Source: Drosophila miranda (taxonomy: Eukaryota > Arthropoda > Insecta > Diptera > Drosophilidae). From it: a stretch of 64,000 nucleotides of DNA. This document shows, piece by piece, positions 44,297-55,020 of this stretch (positions within the stretch are counted from its first letter, which is position 1; each line of letters begins with the position of its first letter). The DNA lies in the NCBI RefSeq assembly GCF_003369915.1, contig NW_022881603.1, positions 44,703,723-44,767,722 of the forward strand, in the 5' to 3' direction. The notes under the pieces are model-generated. The model made no database searches and had not been told where the DNA came from. It was given only the letters and a program-made list of their open reading frames with translations. The position numbers and the translations under genes are program-made.

Positions 44297-44865
44297 AACT
44301 AGCCTTAATAGTCTCTGAGATTTGTGGATGCCCCAGATTTTCGTCCTTTGCGGGAATTTGGACACGAAACGGTCAAGGTCCGATATCACAGGAGTGTGGA
44401 TACCAAATTTGGTTGCTCTGGCTCATATTTTGCAATTGGCAAAACCGACCATGAAACCTGTGTGTTAGAGAGAGACAGAGCGAGAAAGAATGAAATTGTT
44501 TTCTTGATTCTGGCTATAATAATTATACGATCTGACTGAGATTCTACGATCTAGAACATATAGTCATCCTCTACGATTCTGCGTTTTTGGTTTTATCGTA
44601 TCTTTAAAAATGTAGATGCCACAGATTTTCGTCTTTTGTGGGGGCGGAAGTGGGCGGGGCAAAGTTTAGAAATATTTTTGTAGCAGTGACATATCACAGA
44701 AGTCTGGATCCAAAACATCGTTTCTCTAGATCTTATAGTCTTTGAGCACTAGGCGCTGAAGGGGACGGACAGACGGACGGACGGACAGACGGACAGACGG
44801 ACGGACGGACGGACGGACGGACAAACAGCATCATACCCCAATACTCATTTTGAGTATCGGGTATA
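44297..44865 (-). mobile_element. DINE-1-like Helitron, truncated (left arm of inverted composite)
   Basis: From CTAGCCTTAATAGTCTCTGAG to CTCATTTTGAGTATCGGGTATA; it lacks the 3' third. It is of the TTTCATGGTCGG subtype, like 20763-21803, its positional counterpart. Its outer end abuts copia sequence at 44866, so the composite sits at or created the truncation of that copia copy. It has a long (GGAC)n tract near 44765-44822. Confidence 0.85.
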
Positions 44866-47800
44866 CAAATGGAGTAATTGTTGTTAAATATACAGGTATG
44901 TTGGATATACCTGTAGTCAAATTCCAAGCATACAGTGTAGATGCTAGGAACAAAAATAATTATCGATTATGGCATGAGAGGTTGGGGCATATAAGCAATG
45001 CAAAATTGCTTGAAATAAAGAATAATAATTTATTTAATGACAGTAATCTTCTTGTTACTTTAAAAATATCAGATGAAGTTTGTGAGTCATGTTTAAATGG
45101 GAAACAGGCTAGGTTGCCATTTAAGCAATCTAAAGATAAAAGTTATATAAAACGACCCTTGTTTATAATACTTTCAGATGTATGTGGCCCCATTAAACCA
45201 GTTACACTAGACGATACAAATTATTTTGTGATCTTCGTAGATCAATTTACACATTATTGTGTAACCTATTTGTTAAAATATAAATAAGATGTATTCAATG
45301 TATTTAAAGATTTTGTAGCAAAGAGCGAGGCTCATTTTAATTTCAAGATTGTCAATTTGTACATTGACAACGGTAGAGAATACCTGTCGAATGAAATGCG
45401 TGAGTTCTGCGTTAATAAAGGAATAAGTTATCATTTGACAGTGCCACATACACCTCAGTTGAATGGTGTTTCGGAGCGAATGATAAGAACCATTACAGAG
45501 AAAGCTCGTGCTATGGTAAATGGTGCAAAATTAGACAAAAGTTTTTGGGGTGAAGCTGTGCTAACTGCAACATATCTAATCAACAGAATTCCAAGCAAAG
45601 CACTTGGTGATTGTAAAATGACCCCATATGAGCTGTGGCACAATATAAAGCCCAATTTAAAGTTTTTAAGAGTGTTCGGTTCAACCGCGTATGTGCACAA
45701 CAAAATTAAAAAAGGTAAATTTGATGAAAAATCATTCAAAGCTATCTTGATAGGGTATGAACAAAATGGACTCAAATTGTGGGATGTCATTAAAGGAAAA
45801 GTTATTGTTGCAAGAGATGTTGTCGTAGACGAGACTAATATGCTTTATTCTAGAGAAGTAAAATTTGAAACAGATTTCCCGAAAGAGAGTAAGGAAAGAA
45901 ATCAACAAGAATTCCTGAATGAGAGTAAGGAATCTGATCAGCTTAATTTCCCGAATGATAGTACGGAATGTGGAATCCTGAATGAGAGTAAGGAATGTGA
46001 TCAGTTTTATTTCCCGAATGATAGTACGGAATGTGGAATCCTGAATGAGAGTAAGGAATGTGATCAGTTTAATTTCCCGAATGAAAGTACGGAATGTGAA
46101 ATCCTGAATGAAGGTAAGGAATGCGAAAAGCTGAATTTTCCGAATGAAAGTAGGAAAAGAAAAACTGATTTCCTGAATGATAGTAAGGAAATATATATCC
46201 CGAATGAGAGTAAGGATTGTGAAAAAGCTGATCAGCCAGATAATTGTCGTGAAGGAAATAAGGATACTAATATAATTAGTAGAAAAAGTGAGAGGTTAAA
46301 GTCTAAGCCGAAGGTGTCTTATAAAGAACATGATAAAAGCTTTAACAAATTTATATTAAATGCAATATTAAATTGATGAAATAAATTTTAGGAATGACAA
46401 ATCTGATTGCGACGAGGCAATAAATACAGAGTTAAATGCCCATGAAATTATTAACACCTGGACAATTATAAAGAAGCCAGAAAACAAAAATATTGTAGAC
46501 AGTAGATGGGTATTTTCAATTAAATATAATGAACTAGGAGTCCCAATAAAATACAAAGCTAGACTGGTTGCAAGAGTATTTACTCAAAAGTACCAAGTAG
46601 ACTATGAAGAAAAATGTGCTCCCGTTGCTAGAATTGCCAGTTTTAGGTTCGTACTATCATTGGCAGTCCAGTTTAATTTGAAAGTCCATCAGATGGATGT
46701 TAAAACAGCTTTTCTCAATGGTACATTAAGTGAGGAGATATATATACGGCCTCCTCAGGGCGTATCATGCGGTGCTGGGCATGTATGCAAACTGAACAAA
46801 GCCATTTATGGGCTCAAACAAGCAGCTAGATGCTGGTTTCAAGTATTTGAGCAAGCATTGAAAGAATTCGATTTTGTAAACTCTCCCGTGGATCGTTGCA
46901 TATATATTCTTGATAGAGGTGACATAAAGAAAAACATATATGTATTATTATATGTTGATGATGTAGTAATAGCGACAAGGGATATGGATAGAATGAATAA
47001 TTTCAAAAAGTATTTAAGCGAAAGATTTAGAATGACTGACTTAAATGAGATAAAACATTTTATCGGTATCAGAGTAGAAATGTTTGAAGACAAAATATAT
47101 TTGAGTCAAGCTGAATATGTAAAAAGAATTTTAAATAAATTTAACATGGATAGTTGCAATTTAGTCAGTACTCCATTACTATATAAACTAAATTATGAGT
47201 TACTTAACTCAGATGAAGACTGCAATGCTCCATGTCGTAACCTTATTGGCTGTTTAATGTACATAATGCTGTGTACACGCCCAGATTTAGCTGCCGCTGT
47301 AAATATCTTGAGTAGATATAGTAGCAAGAACAATGCTGAGTTATGGCAATGTTTAAAAAGGGTTATTAGATATTTAAAGGGAACTATTGATATGAAGCTT
47401 ATATTTAAAAAGAATACATCATTTGAAAATACATTAGTTGGCTATGTAGACTCCGATTGGGGTAGTAATGAGATTGATAGAAAAAGTACAACAGGTTATT
47501 TGTTTAAAATGTTCGATTCCAATTTAATTTGTTGGAATACAAAAAGACAGAATTCAGTGGCAGCTTCATCAACTGAAGCTGAATATATGGCCCTATTTGA
47601 AGCTGTAAGAGAAGCTTTATGGCTAAAGTCTCTTCTAAATAGTATTAATCCTTAAACTCGACAAACCCATTAAAATTTATGAAGACAACGAAGGCTGTAT
47701 TAGCATTGCAAATAATCCCTCATGTCATAAAAGAGCAAAGCATATTGATATAAAATATCATTTTTCAAGAGAACAGATAGAAACTAATGAGATTTCTCTT

Positions 47801-47908
47801 GAGTATATTAATACAGACAACCAACTTGCTGACATCTTCACGAAGCCACTACCTGCTGGAAGATTTGCGGAACTGCGGAACAATTTAGGACTACTACAAG
47901 AAGAATGA
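44866..47908 (+). pseudogene. copia pol relic (integrase, RT, RNase H), 5'-truncated
   Basis: Very close to Drosophila copia. Order: GAG-pre-integrase zinc region with LWHERLGHIS and CESCLNGKQARLPF, integrase with FVDQFTHYCVTYL and DNGREYLSNEM, RT with LVVxxFTQKYQVDYEE-like residues, KTAFLNGT and LLYVDDVVIA, RNase H with AASSTEAEYMALFEA. Breaks: TAA at 45285-45287 within integrase, a frame change near 46376-46395, another near 47650. Gag, protease and the 5' LTR are missing; the left end is a DINE-1. The linker contains a 21-residue repeat (see 45948). Confidence 0.9.
45948..46136 (+). repeat. Three 63-bp tandem repeats in the copia pol linker
   Basis: Units start at 45948, 46011 and 46074 with TTCCCGAATGATAGTACGG. 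In frame they encode 21-residue acidic repeats such as FPNDSTECGILNESKEC. Copia's own linker has comparable NESKE-type repeats (family knowledge), so copy number here reflects local slippage. Confidence 0.8.
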
Positions 47909-48257
47909 TTCCAATTTAAGGAAAACATGAACATGATGCTTTATTAACAAATTTATTACATTAATTCATATTTAATTTTATTTTTTTATTTTTTTTTTTT
48001 TTTATTTGAACCAAAAGAACCAATGAATTGTCAAAGTAATTTAATTTTATGTTAATCTAATTTTAAAGTGATCTGATCGGGTTTTTTCTGGGTTTTCCCC
48101 GTATCCTTAGAGCAAATGCTAGATCACATAACACTTCCCAGAATGCACACCAACCACATTAGAATAACAATTGAATGTTACCTTTTCGATTTAATGATGA
48201 AAATATTTATTTTTATTTTTGTGATTTTGATGATTAATGTTATTTTTGAGGGGGGCG

Positions 48258-48430
48258 TGTTGGAAATTCAAATAATAACATTAAATACTATTAAATAATT
48301 CTATCGACATATTAAGTATTATTATGTAAAGTTAGTCTGGTCACACTTGAAGGACCGGTGTTGCAGCAAAAAGTAATCAAGAAATACATAAATAATCTTT
48401 AAAGAAAAATATAACTTGGTACTGTCATTC
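48258..48430 (+). repeat. copia 3' LTR, right end uncertain
   Basis: Begins TGTTGGAAATTC directly after the polypurine tract GAGGGGGGCG (48248-48257), the same arrangement as in copia. The right end could not be set because the 5' LTR is missing; 48430 is approximate. Confidence 0.6.
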
Positions 48431-48580
48431 GTTTACTAATTGTCATAGCTAGTTATCAAATAGCTTGAAAAAGATCTCCACATCCCAAAAATTGGAGATC
48501 AAATTAACCATCATAGAAGTCGATACAATGATAGGCTTTTCATTTCACCATTGAAATGAAGCAGTTAGAGGATTGATGCA

Positions 48581-48820
48581 AATTTTAATTTTATTTCTTT
48601 CAATTTTTATTTTATTTTATTCGGTTTGAGATAGGCGTGGCGACGGCCGACGCGGTTGATTTCTCCCCCCGAGATAACAAGTAAGTTCCCAGCACTCCCG
48701 ACGCTCACTGCTCGTTCTGCAACATTGTTGCGTACCCAAAACTCCGGTGTCGCTGGGCAACATCCCCTGTATAACGGCTGATCTTGTTTTTATATATTTT
48801 TTCTATCGATTGTGTTAACT
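48581..48820 (-). repeat. 3' LTR of gypsy-type element
   Basis: 240 bp, matching 54493-54743 except for an 11-bp shorter stretch near CCCGAGATAACAAG and a few substitutions. Confidence 0.9.
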
Positions 48821-49710
48821 CCTCCTTCACTTAAGTGGAAGACGTCCTCGGATTCCTTTAAGCCGTCAATTAGCACTTGGAGGTCACGTTGGCGTCTGTT
48901 TCTCGGAGCCAATACAGATATTATCGGTCTTCTTACGAGTCCTGATTCCAGTTGGTCGATGTGTCGTAAGTTTCCATACTTAACCTTTATAAGTACGGCA
49001 AGCTCGGTACGTCTTCATGGTTTGTTATGTCGAGGAATGTGGATACTGTTGATCCTGGAGACTTCCTCGCGTAGTTCTGTTTATCGATTGTATCCACTAT
49101 GTCGTTTATGATGATTATGCCATCATCGATGCGTGTTACAGGTTCGAGATGGCTGGGCCGAGTTGGACAGTGCGCGATGACGCCGGAGTGTAGTTGCTGC
49201 GCACAAGTTGTGTAGGGAAGTTTTTTACAGAATGTTGTTGTAAGAGTGGTAGCGCAGTTTCCGATAGCTGTAACATGGTTACCACCGTCGGCAATTTTTC
49301 GTCTTCGGCGAAGTTAATTGTGATGCCGTTGTGCTCAACAGGGTGATTACAGATTAATCTTACAGAATATATTTTTTTTTTTTTTTGCAAACTAGGTAAG
49401 GCTTAGGAAAGAATTCATTATTAAATAAAACTTTGATTTTAGCTCCCTCTATTAAATCAGTAATAGTTAAATTCGTAGAGTGTTCATTAATTATTCTTCT
49501 CAAATCGTGAGAGTCTAATACGGAAGGGTTAACAATTCCAATCTTTGCAAGTGTAACTGATAACATTAATGCTTTTAATTCTGAAATAATTATTCTGTTT
49601 CTTGAAAGTAATGTCTCATTTGCGATTGTAGGAATTGGTTTCTTAACTCTTTTGTATCCTCTATTATTGTTGTATATTGAATAGTGAAGAGGAATATGAA
49701 CTCATTATGA
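48821..49710 (-). pseudogene. env remnant of gypsy-type element
   Basis: Minus-strand pieces at 49360-49566 and 49136-49390 resemble the middle part of gypsy-family envelope proteins in position and character. The N-terminal half including the signal peptide is absent. A 15-16 bp T run at 49371-49386 breaks the frame, and later parts shift again. The call rests mainly on location between integrase and LTR; the product cannot be functional. Confidence 0.5.
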
Positions 49711-49718
49711 ACTGATGT

Positions 49719-52700
49719 CTATCTTAAATTGTCCTTGTGGACCACCCTTCCTTTTATTAGGACCGTTGTCCCCAAGTCTGCCTCGATTTTATTTTCGGTG
49801 TACAAAGGTGTCAGTTTGTTTCCTAATCGTTTGTTTGCTTTTACAAGGACTGTGTCACCTACTTGAAACTGTCTATCATGTCTTACTTCATTCAGTTTTT
49901 TCATTTGGAGTTGTTGTGCTTTATGAACTCTATTCCTGATTTCCACCTCAAGTTCAGGGGAGGACGAGTGAATTACATCGACCGGACGTTTCTTCGTTAC
50001 GGAGTGAACTGTGTTATTGTATTCAATAGTTGCTTGAAGTATCGTTTCCACAGTATTTGTAAGTTTCCTTTGGGCTGTTAAACATCTCGCAATGTCATTA
50101 AGGGTGCTATGGAATCTTTCGACTTGTCCATTGGAAGTACTATGAAGTGGTGGAGCATTTATAATTTGAATGTTATATTGGTTACTTAATAATGATTTTA
50201 TTGTCTCGGACTTTATGGAAGGTTCGTTATCGCAATAGATCGTCTTGGTGTTCCGGTAAAAATTGATAAGTTGTAAAATTGCTGATTGTATGTCAACTAT
50301 TGTTCTTGAAGCGATGGGTTGGACAACTGCAAATTTTGAAAGCTTGTCTATGCATGTGAGGAAATATTTTTTATCGGTTGAATATACGTCGATATGTAGC
50401 ATTTCGCCCACATACGAGGGTATGGGTGTTTCCCCAAGTATTTGTTTTTGTGGGTGTCGGTTGTACTTGGCCGTTTGACAAATTTTGCAATTTGCAACAA
50501 CCTCGACTGCTAATTTGGTCATTTTCGGGAAAAAATAGTCTTGTAAAATTTGTTTTACATTCTCCTGTGCCGCCCTATGGGCTCTATTGTGTTCTGTAAT
50601 AACTATTTCTTTTTGTTCGTTCTTGTCCAAAATGTCATTTACTATATGTGTTGTGTATCGGAATATTGTTGTTGGAAATGTTTCTATTAATTTATGTTGA
50701 ATGAATGCTAATATGGGTAATTCGCAGTGGATTGCATTTACGACATCTTTTTTGACAGCGTCACTTATTTTTTTAATTAACGAGTCCCTACTTGAGAAAT
50801 ATATTGTATGTCGGATCTTTTCACCGAACAAAATGGTTGTGCGATTTGAAGCTACTTCATGTTCCTCTATTATAATTTGGTTTCGAAAACAGTTGATTGG
50901 TTTGTCTGTTGATTCTATAGTGTATGTAAGTGATATTTCGCTGTGTATTGTGGCCCTGTCTGACTGTGCATCATCTTCTAAGGTATGGATGTTGTGTCGT
51001 GATAGTGCGTCAGCGACGAAGTTTTCTTTTCCTGGCTTGTAGAAGATATTTGCATTGTACTCGTCTATGAGAGCTTTCCAACGTCTTATTTTTGCGTTTG
51101 GGTTGCGATCAGAAACTGCAAACGTTAGAGGCTGATGGTCTGTAAAAATATTTAAATTTTTTACTCCGTATAGATAGTTTCTGAGGTTTTTCAAAGCCCA
51201 AACTATAGCGAGCAGCTCTCTTTCGTTTGTTGCAAAGTTAAGTTCCCTATCATTTAGTGTCCTTGATATCATGGTAATTGGCTTCCCGTCTTGTGATAAG
51301 ACGGCTCCCAGACCGAAGGACGAAGCATCTGTTGTTAGGTCAAATGCTTTCTTATAGTCAGGATAGAGTAACATTACGCTTTCGGATGCCAGAATCTCTT
51401 TAAGTTTATTGAATGCCGCGCACTGACTTTCGTCTAATTTGACTGGTATTTTCTTTGACTGTCCGGCGCTTACCTTGCCATTTTCGCCCTTAAGGATGTC
51501 ACTTATGGGTTTAGCTATGGATGCAAAGTCTTTAATAAAACATCTATAGTAACTTGCAAGTCCAAGGAATGATCTGACGTTGAACAAAGTGGTTGGTTGT
51601 TCGTAGTTACGAATCGCTTCCACTTTATTGGGCATGTTTTTATACCATTACTTGAGACGACAAATCCTAAGTATTCGACATTCTCCTTGAAAAAGTGCGA
51701 TTTTTCGCGCGAAACTCTCATATTGGCATCGTACAGTTTGTCTAAGACCCATGCGATATGCTTGACATGGCTTTCCATGTTTTCAGAAAAAATGATTACA
51801 TCATCGACATAAACATAGCAAGTTTTCCCAATTTGCTCTCTGAGCACGTCGTCAATGACCCTCTGAAAAATACTAGGTGCATTTTTCAAGCCAAAGGGGA
51901 GTCTACAGAACTCATACTTCCCATTTGCTACGGAGAAAGCTGTTTTTTCTCTATCTTTTTCTGCAAGTAAAATCTGATGGAATCCAGATTTAAGATCTAG
52001 GGTTGTAAAGTATTTAGCTGTACCCAAGTTGGATAATATAGAAACTATATTGGGAATGGGATATTTGTCATCTGTTGTTTTTAAATTTAGTTTCCTGAAA
52101 TCTATGAACAAACGTTTTTTTTTATTTCCCTGTTCATCGGTAGCTTTTTTGTCTACAACACAAACGGGGTTGTTGTATGGTGACCGAGACGGTCGTATTA
52201 TACCACCTTTCAACAAGTCTTGAGTTTCTGCATTTACGAATTCTGAAACGCCCATTGGATATGGGTACAATTTTGAATATATGGGATCTTCATTTTCTGT
52301 TCGGATAGTGCCAATGATATTTGTATTATATGGGAGTGCTTCATTTGGGTCTGCGAAAACCCCTGTTCGGTTTCCTAACATCAGCTGAAACTTTTGGGAT
52401 ATAGTCTCAGGGACCTGTATTTCCTCGACATTTGTGAAATTTATGTTTGCACATTTTAAAAATTGGATTGTTTCGGAACCGAAGTTTGTTATTAATTTCT
52501 TATTCTTTAAGTCCAGTAGAACGTCACTCTGTTTTAATAGGTCAAGTCCAATTATACCGTCAAATGTCGTGAGGTTTGGTAGTAAAAAAAATGTTGAGTT
52601 GGTATTGAAAAGGTGCATTATACATTTTTTGTCTATGCCACTATAGCCATGGATTGACTTCACTCGGAAGGGTTTATTTACTAGGGTAATATGTTTTAGT

Positions 52701-52795
52701 TCTTTTAATGGTTTTATGTAGTTTTTGGAAGCTCCTGTATCTATGAGTAATTTGATTGTTCTCCCTGCTACTGTCCTTTCTATGAGCGGAAGCAA
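49719..52795 (-). pseudogene. gypsy-type pol with one frameshift
   Basis: Protease with LLIDTGASKNYI, RT with LFIDFRKLN, TTLDLKSGFHQILL, CRLPFGLKNAPSIFQR and YVYVDDVIIF, RNase H with LTTDASSFGLGAVLSQ, integrase with a CKICQTAKYNRHP zinc region, HIDVYSTDKKYFLT and YCDNEPS. The first frame (51515-52795) overlaps the end of gag in a different frame, as expected for gag-pol frameshifting. A 1-bp change near 51640 moves the rest to 49719-51635. Catalytic residues visible are all present; only the single shift separates it from an open pol. Confidence 0.9.
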
Positions 52796-54120
52796 GGAGT
52801 TATGTCTAAAAAATTAATCTGGTCATAATCTGAAAGGTCGTTTTCTATGCCATCAACTTCGGCGTTTGCTATAGTTTGGTAATCCTGTTCTTCCTGATCG
52901 AGTAGGGTATCTTCTGCTTCTACGTGGTTAATTCTTTGTTGTTTCGGTCCCGTCAAACGTGCGCTACTATTGTTCGGTCGCTTGTTTGTTTGTCCCTGGT
53001 TGTTGTAGTCCGATTGGTTGTTTTGTTGCTGACTTTGCCACTGGTTTTGTCTCTGAGGCGCGCTATTTTGTTGATACTGAGTGGTCTGCCTAAAACGTGA
53101 GGATGTGTCCACGTCCATTGGTTGGACCTGTTCTGATTTTGGTAAAAATTCTTGTTTCCTATACTGTGGGAGTTTCCCTAGTTGTCTTTGCCTTGTGTCC
53201 GTCATTAAATTCTCTCTGCCATGCTGTCTTTGTTCAGTTCTCTGAGCTTTTTCTTCTATGCTACGGGCGTAGTTTGAAGCGAACATATATCGATCATGAT
53301 TAGCCTCAACTTCTTGAGCCAATGCCAAAGCAGAGGGTAGATCTTTTGGTCTTGCCGAGAATAGAACATCACTTAAAGTCTTCTTGGTTCCTGAGATGAA
53401 CACTCGTAGAGCGTCCGCTCTGTATTTCTCATTCAATGAAGAAGCTACAGTGGTTTCGTTAGTCATAATTGTTTTGTTTATAAGGAGGGTCAGTTTCTTT
53501 TCTACTTCGTCATAGTACTGTAATAATGTCAAATTTCCCTGCCGGAGCGTTGACATCTCTTGTTCAATTAAGTATATTGGTCGTTTGTCTGCGTACGTAA
53601 AGTCTAGTCGATCTATAATGGCTTTAAAATTAAGGGGAGTGTCGAAAGAAGAGAGTACCATATCAGCTGAGTTCTTAACTTTGTTTCTCAGTATTCCTAA
53701 AGCTTGATAATGTTTTGAGCTACCGTCAAATTTCTCATAAACTTTGTATGCGGTATGCGCAGCCTTCCTCCATGAGACATAGGTTTCATTCTTTCCCTCA
53801 AAGTCGGACAGGGATTTCATAATATCAAGAGTCTCATTACAGACAACGTCTGTTCTTATCTCTGCATCCTTGTACCCCACCACTTGAGGAGCGTTAATTT
53901 GTACACTATTTAAGCTCTCCTGAATACCCTGTAGTTTTGAAGTGAAGCTCTGTTCCTGTACGGCTAGTGCGCTTGAAACCGCGGCCTCTATCATGAGTCT
54001 GAGCTGCTCGTTTGATATATTCATTTCTAAATTTATGTTCTCTATTACGTCTTCCTGATAATTTGTTCCTTTTAGTTTCTGAAATTCTTTTACCAAATCT
54101 TGTACTTCCTTATCACTCAT
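52780..54120 (-). CDS. gypsy-type gag
   Basis: 446 residues, starting MSDKEVQDLVKEFQKLKG and uninterrupted. The central region with LSDFEGKNETYVSWRKAAHT is the retrotransposon gag core. The Gln/Arg-rich C-terminus replaces a zinc knuckle, as in gypsy. It overlaps pol by 16 bp. Confidence 0.85.
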   Translation of the reverse strand: MSDKEVQDLVKEFQKLKGTNYQEDVIENINLEMNISNEQLRLMIEAAVSSALAVQEQSFTSKLQGIQESLNSVQINAPQVVGYKDAEIRTDVVCNETLDIMKSLSDFEGKNETYVSWRKAAHTAYKVYEKFDGSSKHYQALGILRNKVKNSADMVLSSFDTPLNFKAIIDRLDFTYADKRPIYLIEQEMSTLRQGNLTLLQYYDEVEKKLTLLINKTIMTNETTVASSLNEKYRADALRVFISGTKKTLSDVLFSARPKDLPSALALAQEVEANHDRYMFASNYARSIEEKAQRTEQRQHGRENLMTDTRQRQLGKLPQYRKQEFLPKSEQVQPMDVDTSSRFRQTTQYQQNSAPQRQNQWQSQQQNNQSDYNNQGQTNKRPNNSSARLTGPKQQRINHVEAEDTLLDQEEQDYQTIANAEVDGIENDLSDYDQINFLDITPCFRS

Positions 54121-54492
54121 AACCTAAACAAAAAATGCACCTGTTTTTATTTATTTCACTATCAATCAACTTGCAAGACTAAATTGTGTTTTATGTGGGG
54201 TTTTGAGTTTTTTTTTTTTTTTTAATGAACACTCTACTCACATGTTCTTTGTCATAAACTATGTTAGTATAACTGCTTCTTGATGTCTTCTTGTTGGTAG
54301 GTGTATGGTGGTGTATGGTGTACGGTTTATGGTGTATAGTGTACAATTTATGGTGTATGGTAGTATGGTGTCTTCTTTGTCTTCCAGATGCTGCTGGATC
54401 TGTTTTTTTTTTTTATGTTCAATTGCGTGTATTGGTTTTTAATTTTTGCCGCTGGTTCAGGTTTTGCCGTGGGTTCGAATTAGTTGGGCGCC

Positions 54493-54743
54493 AATTTTAA
54501 TTTTATTTCTTTCAATTTTTATTTTATTTTATTCGGTTTGAGATAGGCGTGGCGACGGCCGACGCGGTTGATTTCTCCCCCCGAACTACTCTACTGCTTA
54601 CAAGTAAGTTCCCAGCACTCCCGACGCTCACTGCTCGTTCTGCAACATTGTTGCGTACCCAAAACTCCGGTGTCGCTGGGCAACATCCCCTGTATAACGG
54701 CTGATCTTGTTTTTATATATTTTTTCGATCGATTGTGTTAACT
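54493..54743 (-). repeat. 5' LTR of gypsy-type element
   Basis: 251 bp, with outer neighbour TGCA (54744-54747). The inner edge is followed by the primer site. Confidence 0.9.
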
Positions 54744-55020
54744 TGCATCGGATCGAATAATCGTGCACTCACTGAGAGAATTGTGCGCTTTGTAGGAGTC
54801 ACTTCCTTTAAAATTTCATCCAAATGAAAGCGGAATGTGTCTGCACTTCGACTCCATCGCATTCCTAAGGCTTTGGTCGAATCGGTATCATTGAAATTAA
54901 GAAATGTTTCCATATTGATTCCTTCAGCTAGCTGTGGATGGTTTTAAAACCATTTAGACACTTAATTACACAATACATTCAACGTTTTAATCTTATCGGC
55001 TCCAGTAAGCATGTTGTCAA
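54744..55020 (-). pseudogene. BEL/Pao RT relic, part 1
   Basis: The minus strand reads FYVDNMLTGADKIKTLN (YVDD changed to YVDN), then ALGMRWSRSADTFRFHLDEI and TKRTILSVSARLFDP, the BEL/Pao reverse-transcriptase signature also seen in the 26581-32761 element. Two in-frame stops. It is cut by the gypsy insertion on the left and a LINE on the right. Confidence 0.8.

Larger units (their letters stand above)
48581..54743 (-). mobile_element. gypsy-type LTR retroelement (errantivirus-like), defective
   Basis: 6.16 kb, minus strand, with LTRs of 240 bp (48581-48820) and 251 bp (54493-54743). They have gypsy-like ends (AGTTAACA...AATTAAAATT on the element strand) and a 4-bp TGCA target duplication (48577-48580, 54744-54747). 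The primer site TGGCGCCCAAC overlaps the inner LTR edge at about 54483-54493 and suits tRNA-Lys. Order: gag, protease-RT-RNase H-integrase, env remnant. It lies in a BEL/Pao relic. Confidence 0.9.

Noticed and set aside
49715-51970. Several plus-strand frames across the gypsy-type pol
   Set aside because: Antisense shadows of a well-supported minus-strand pol.
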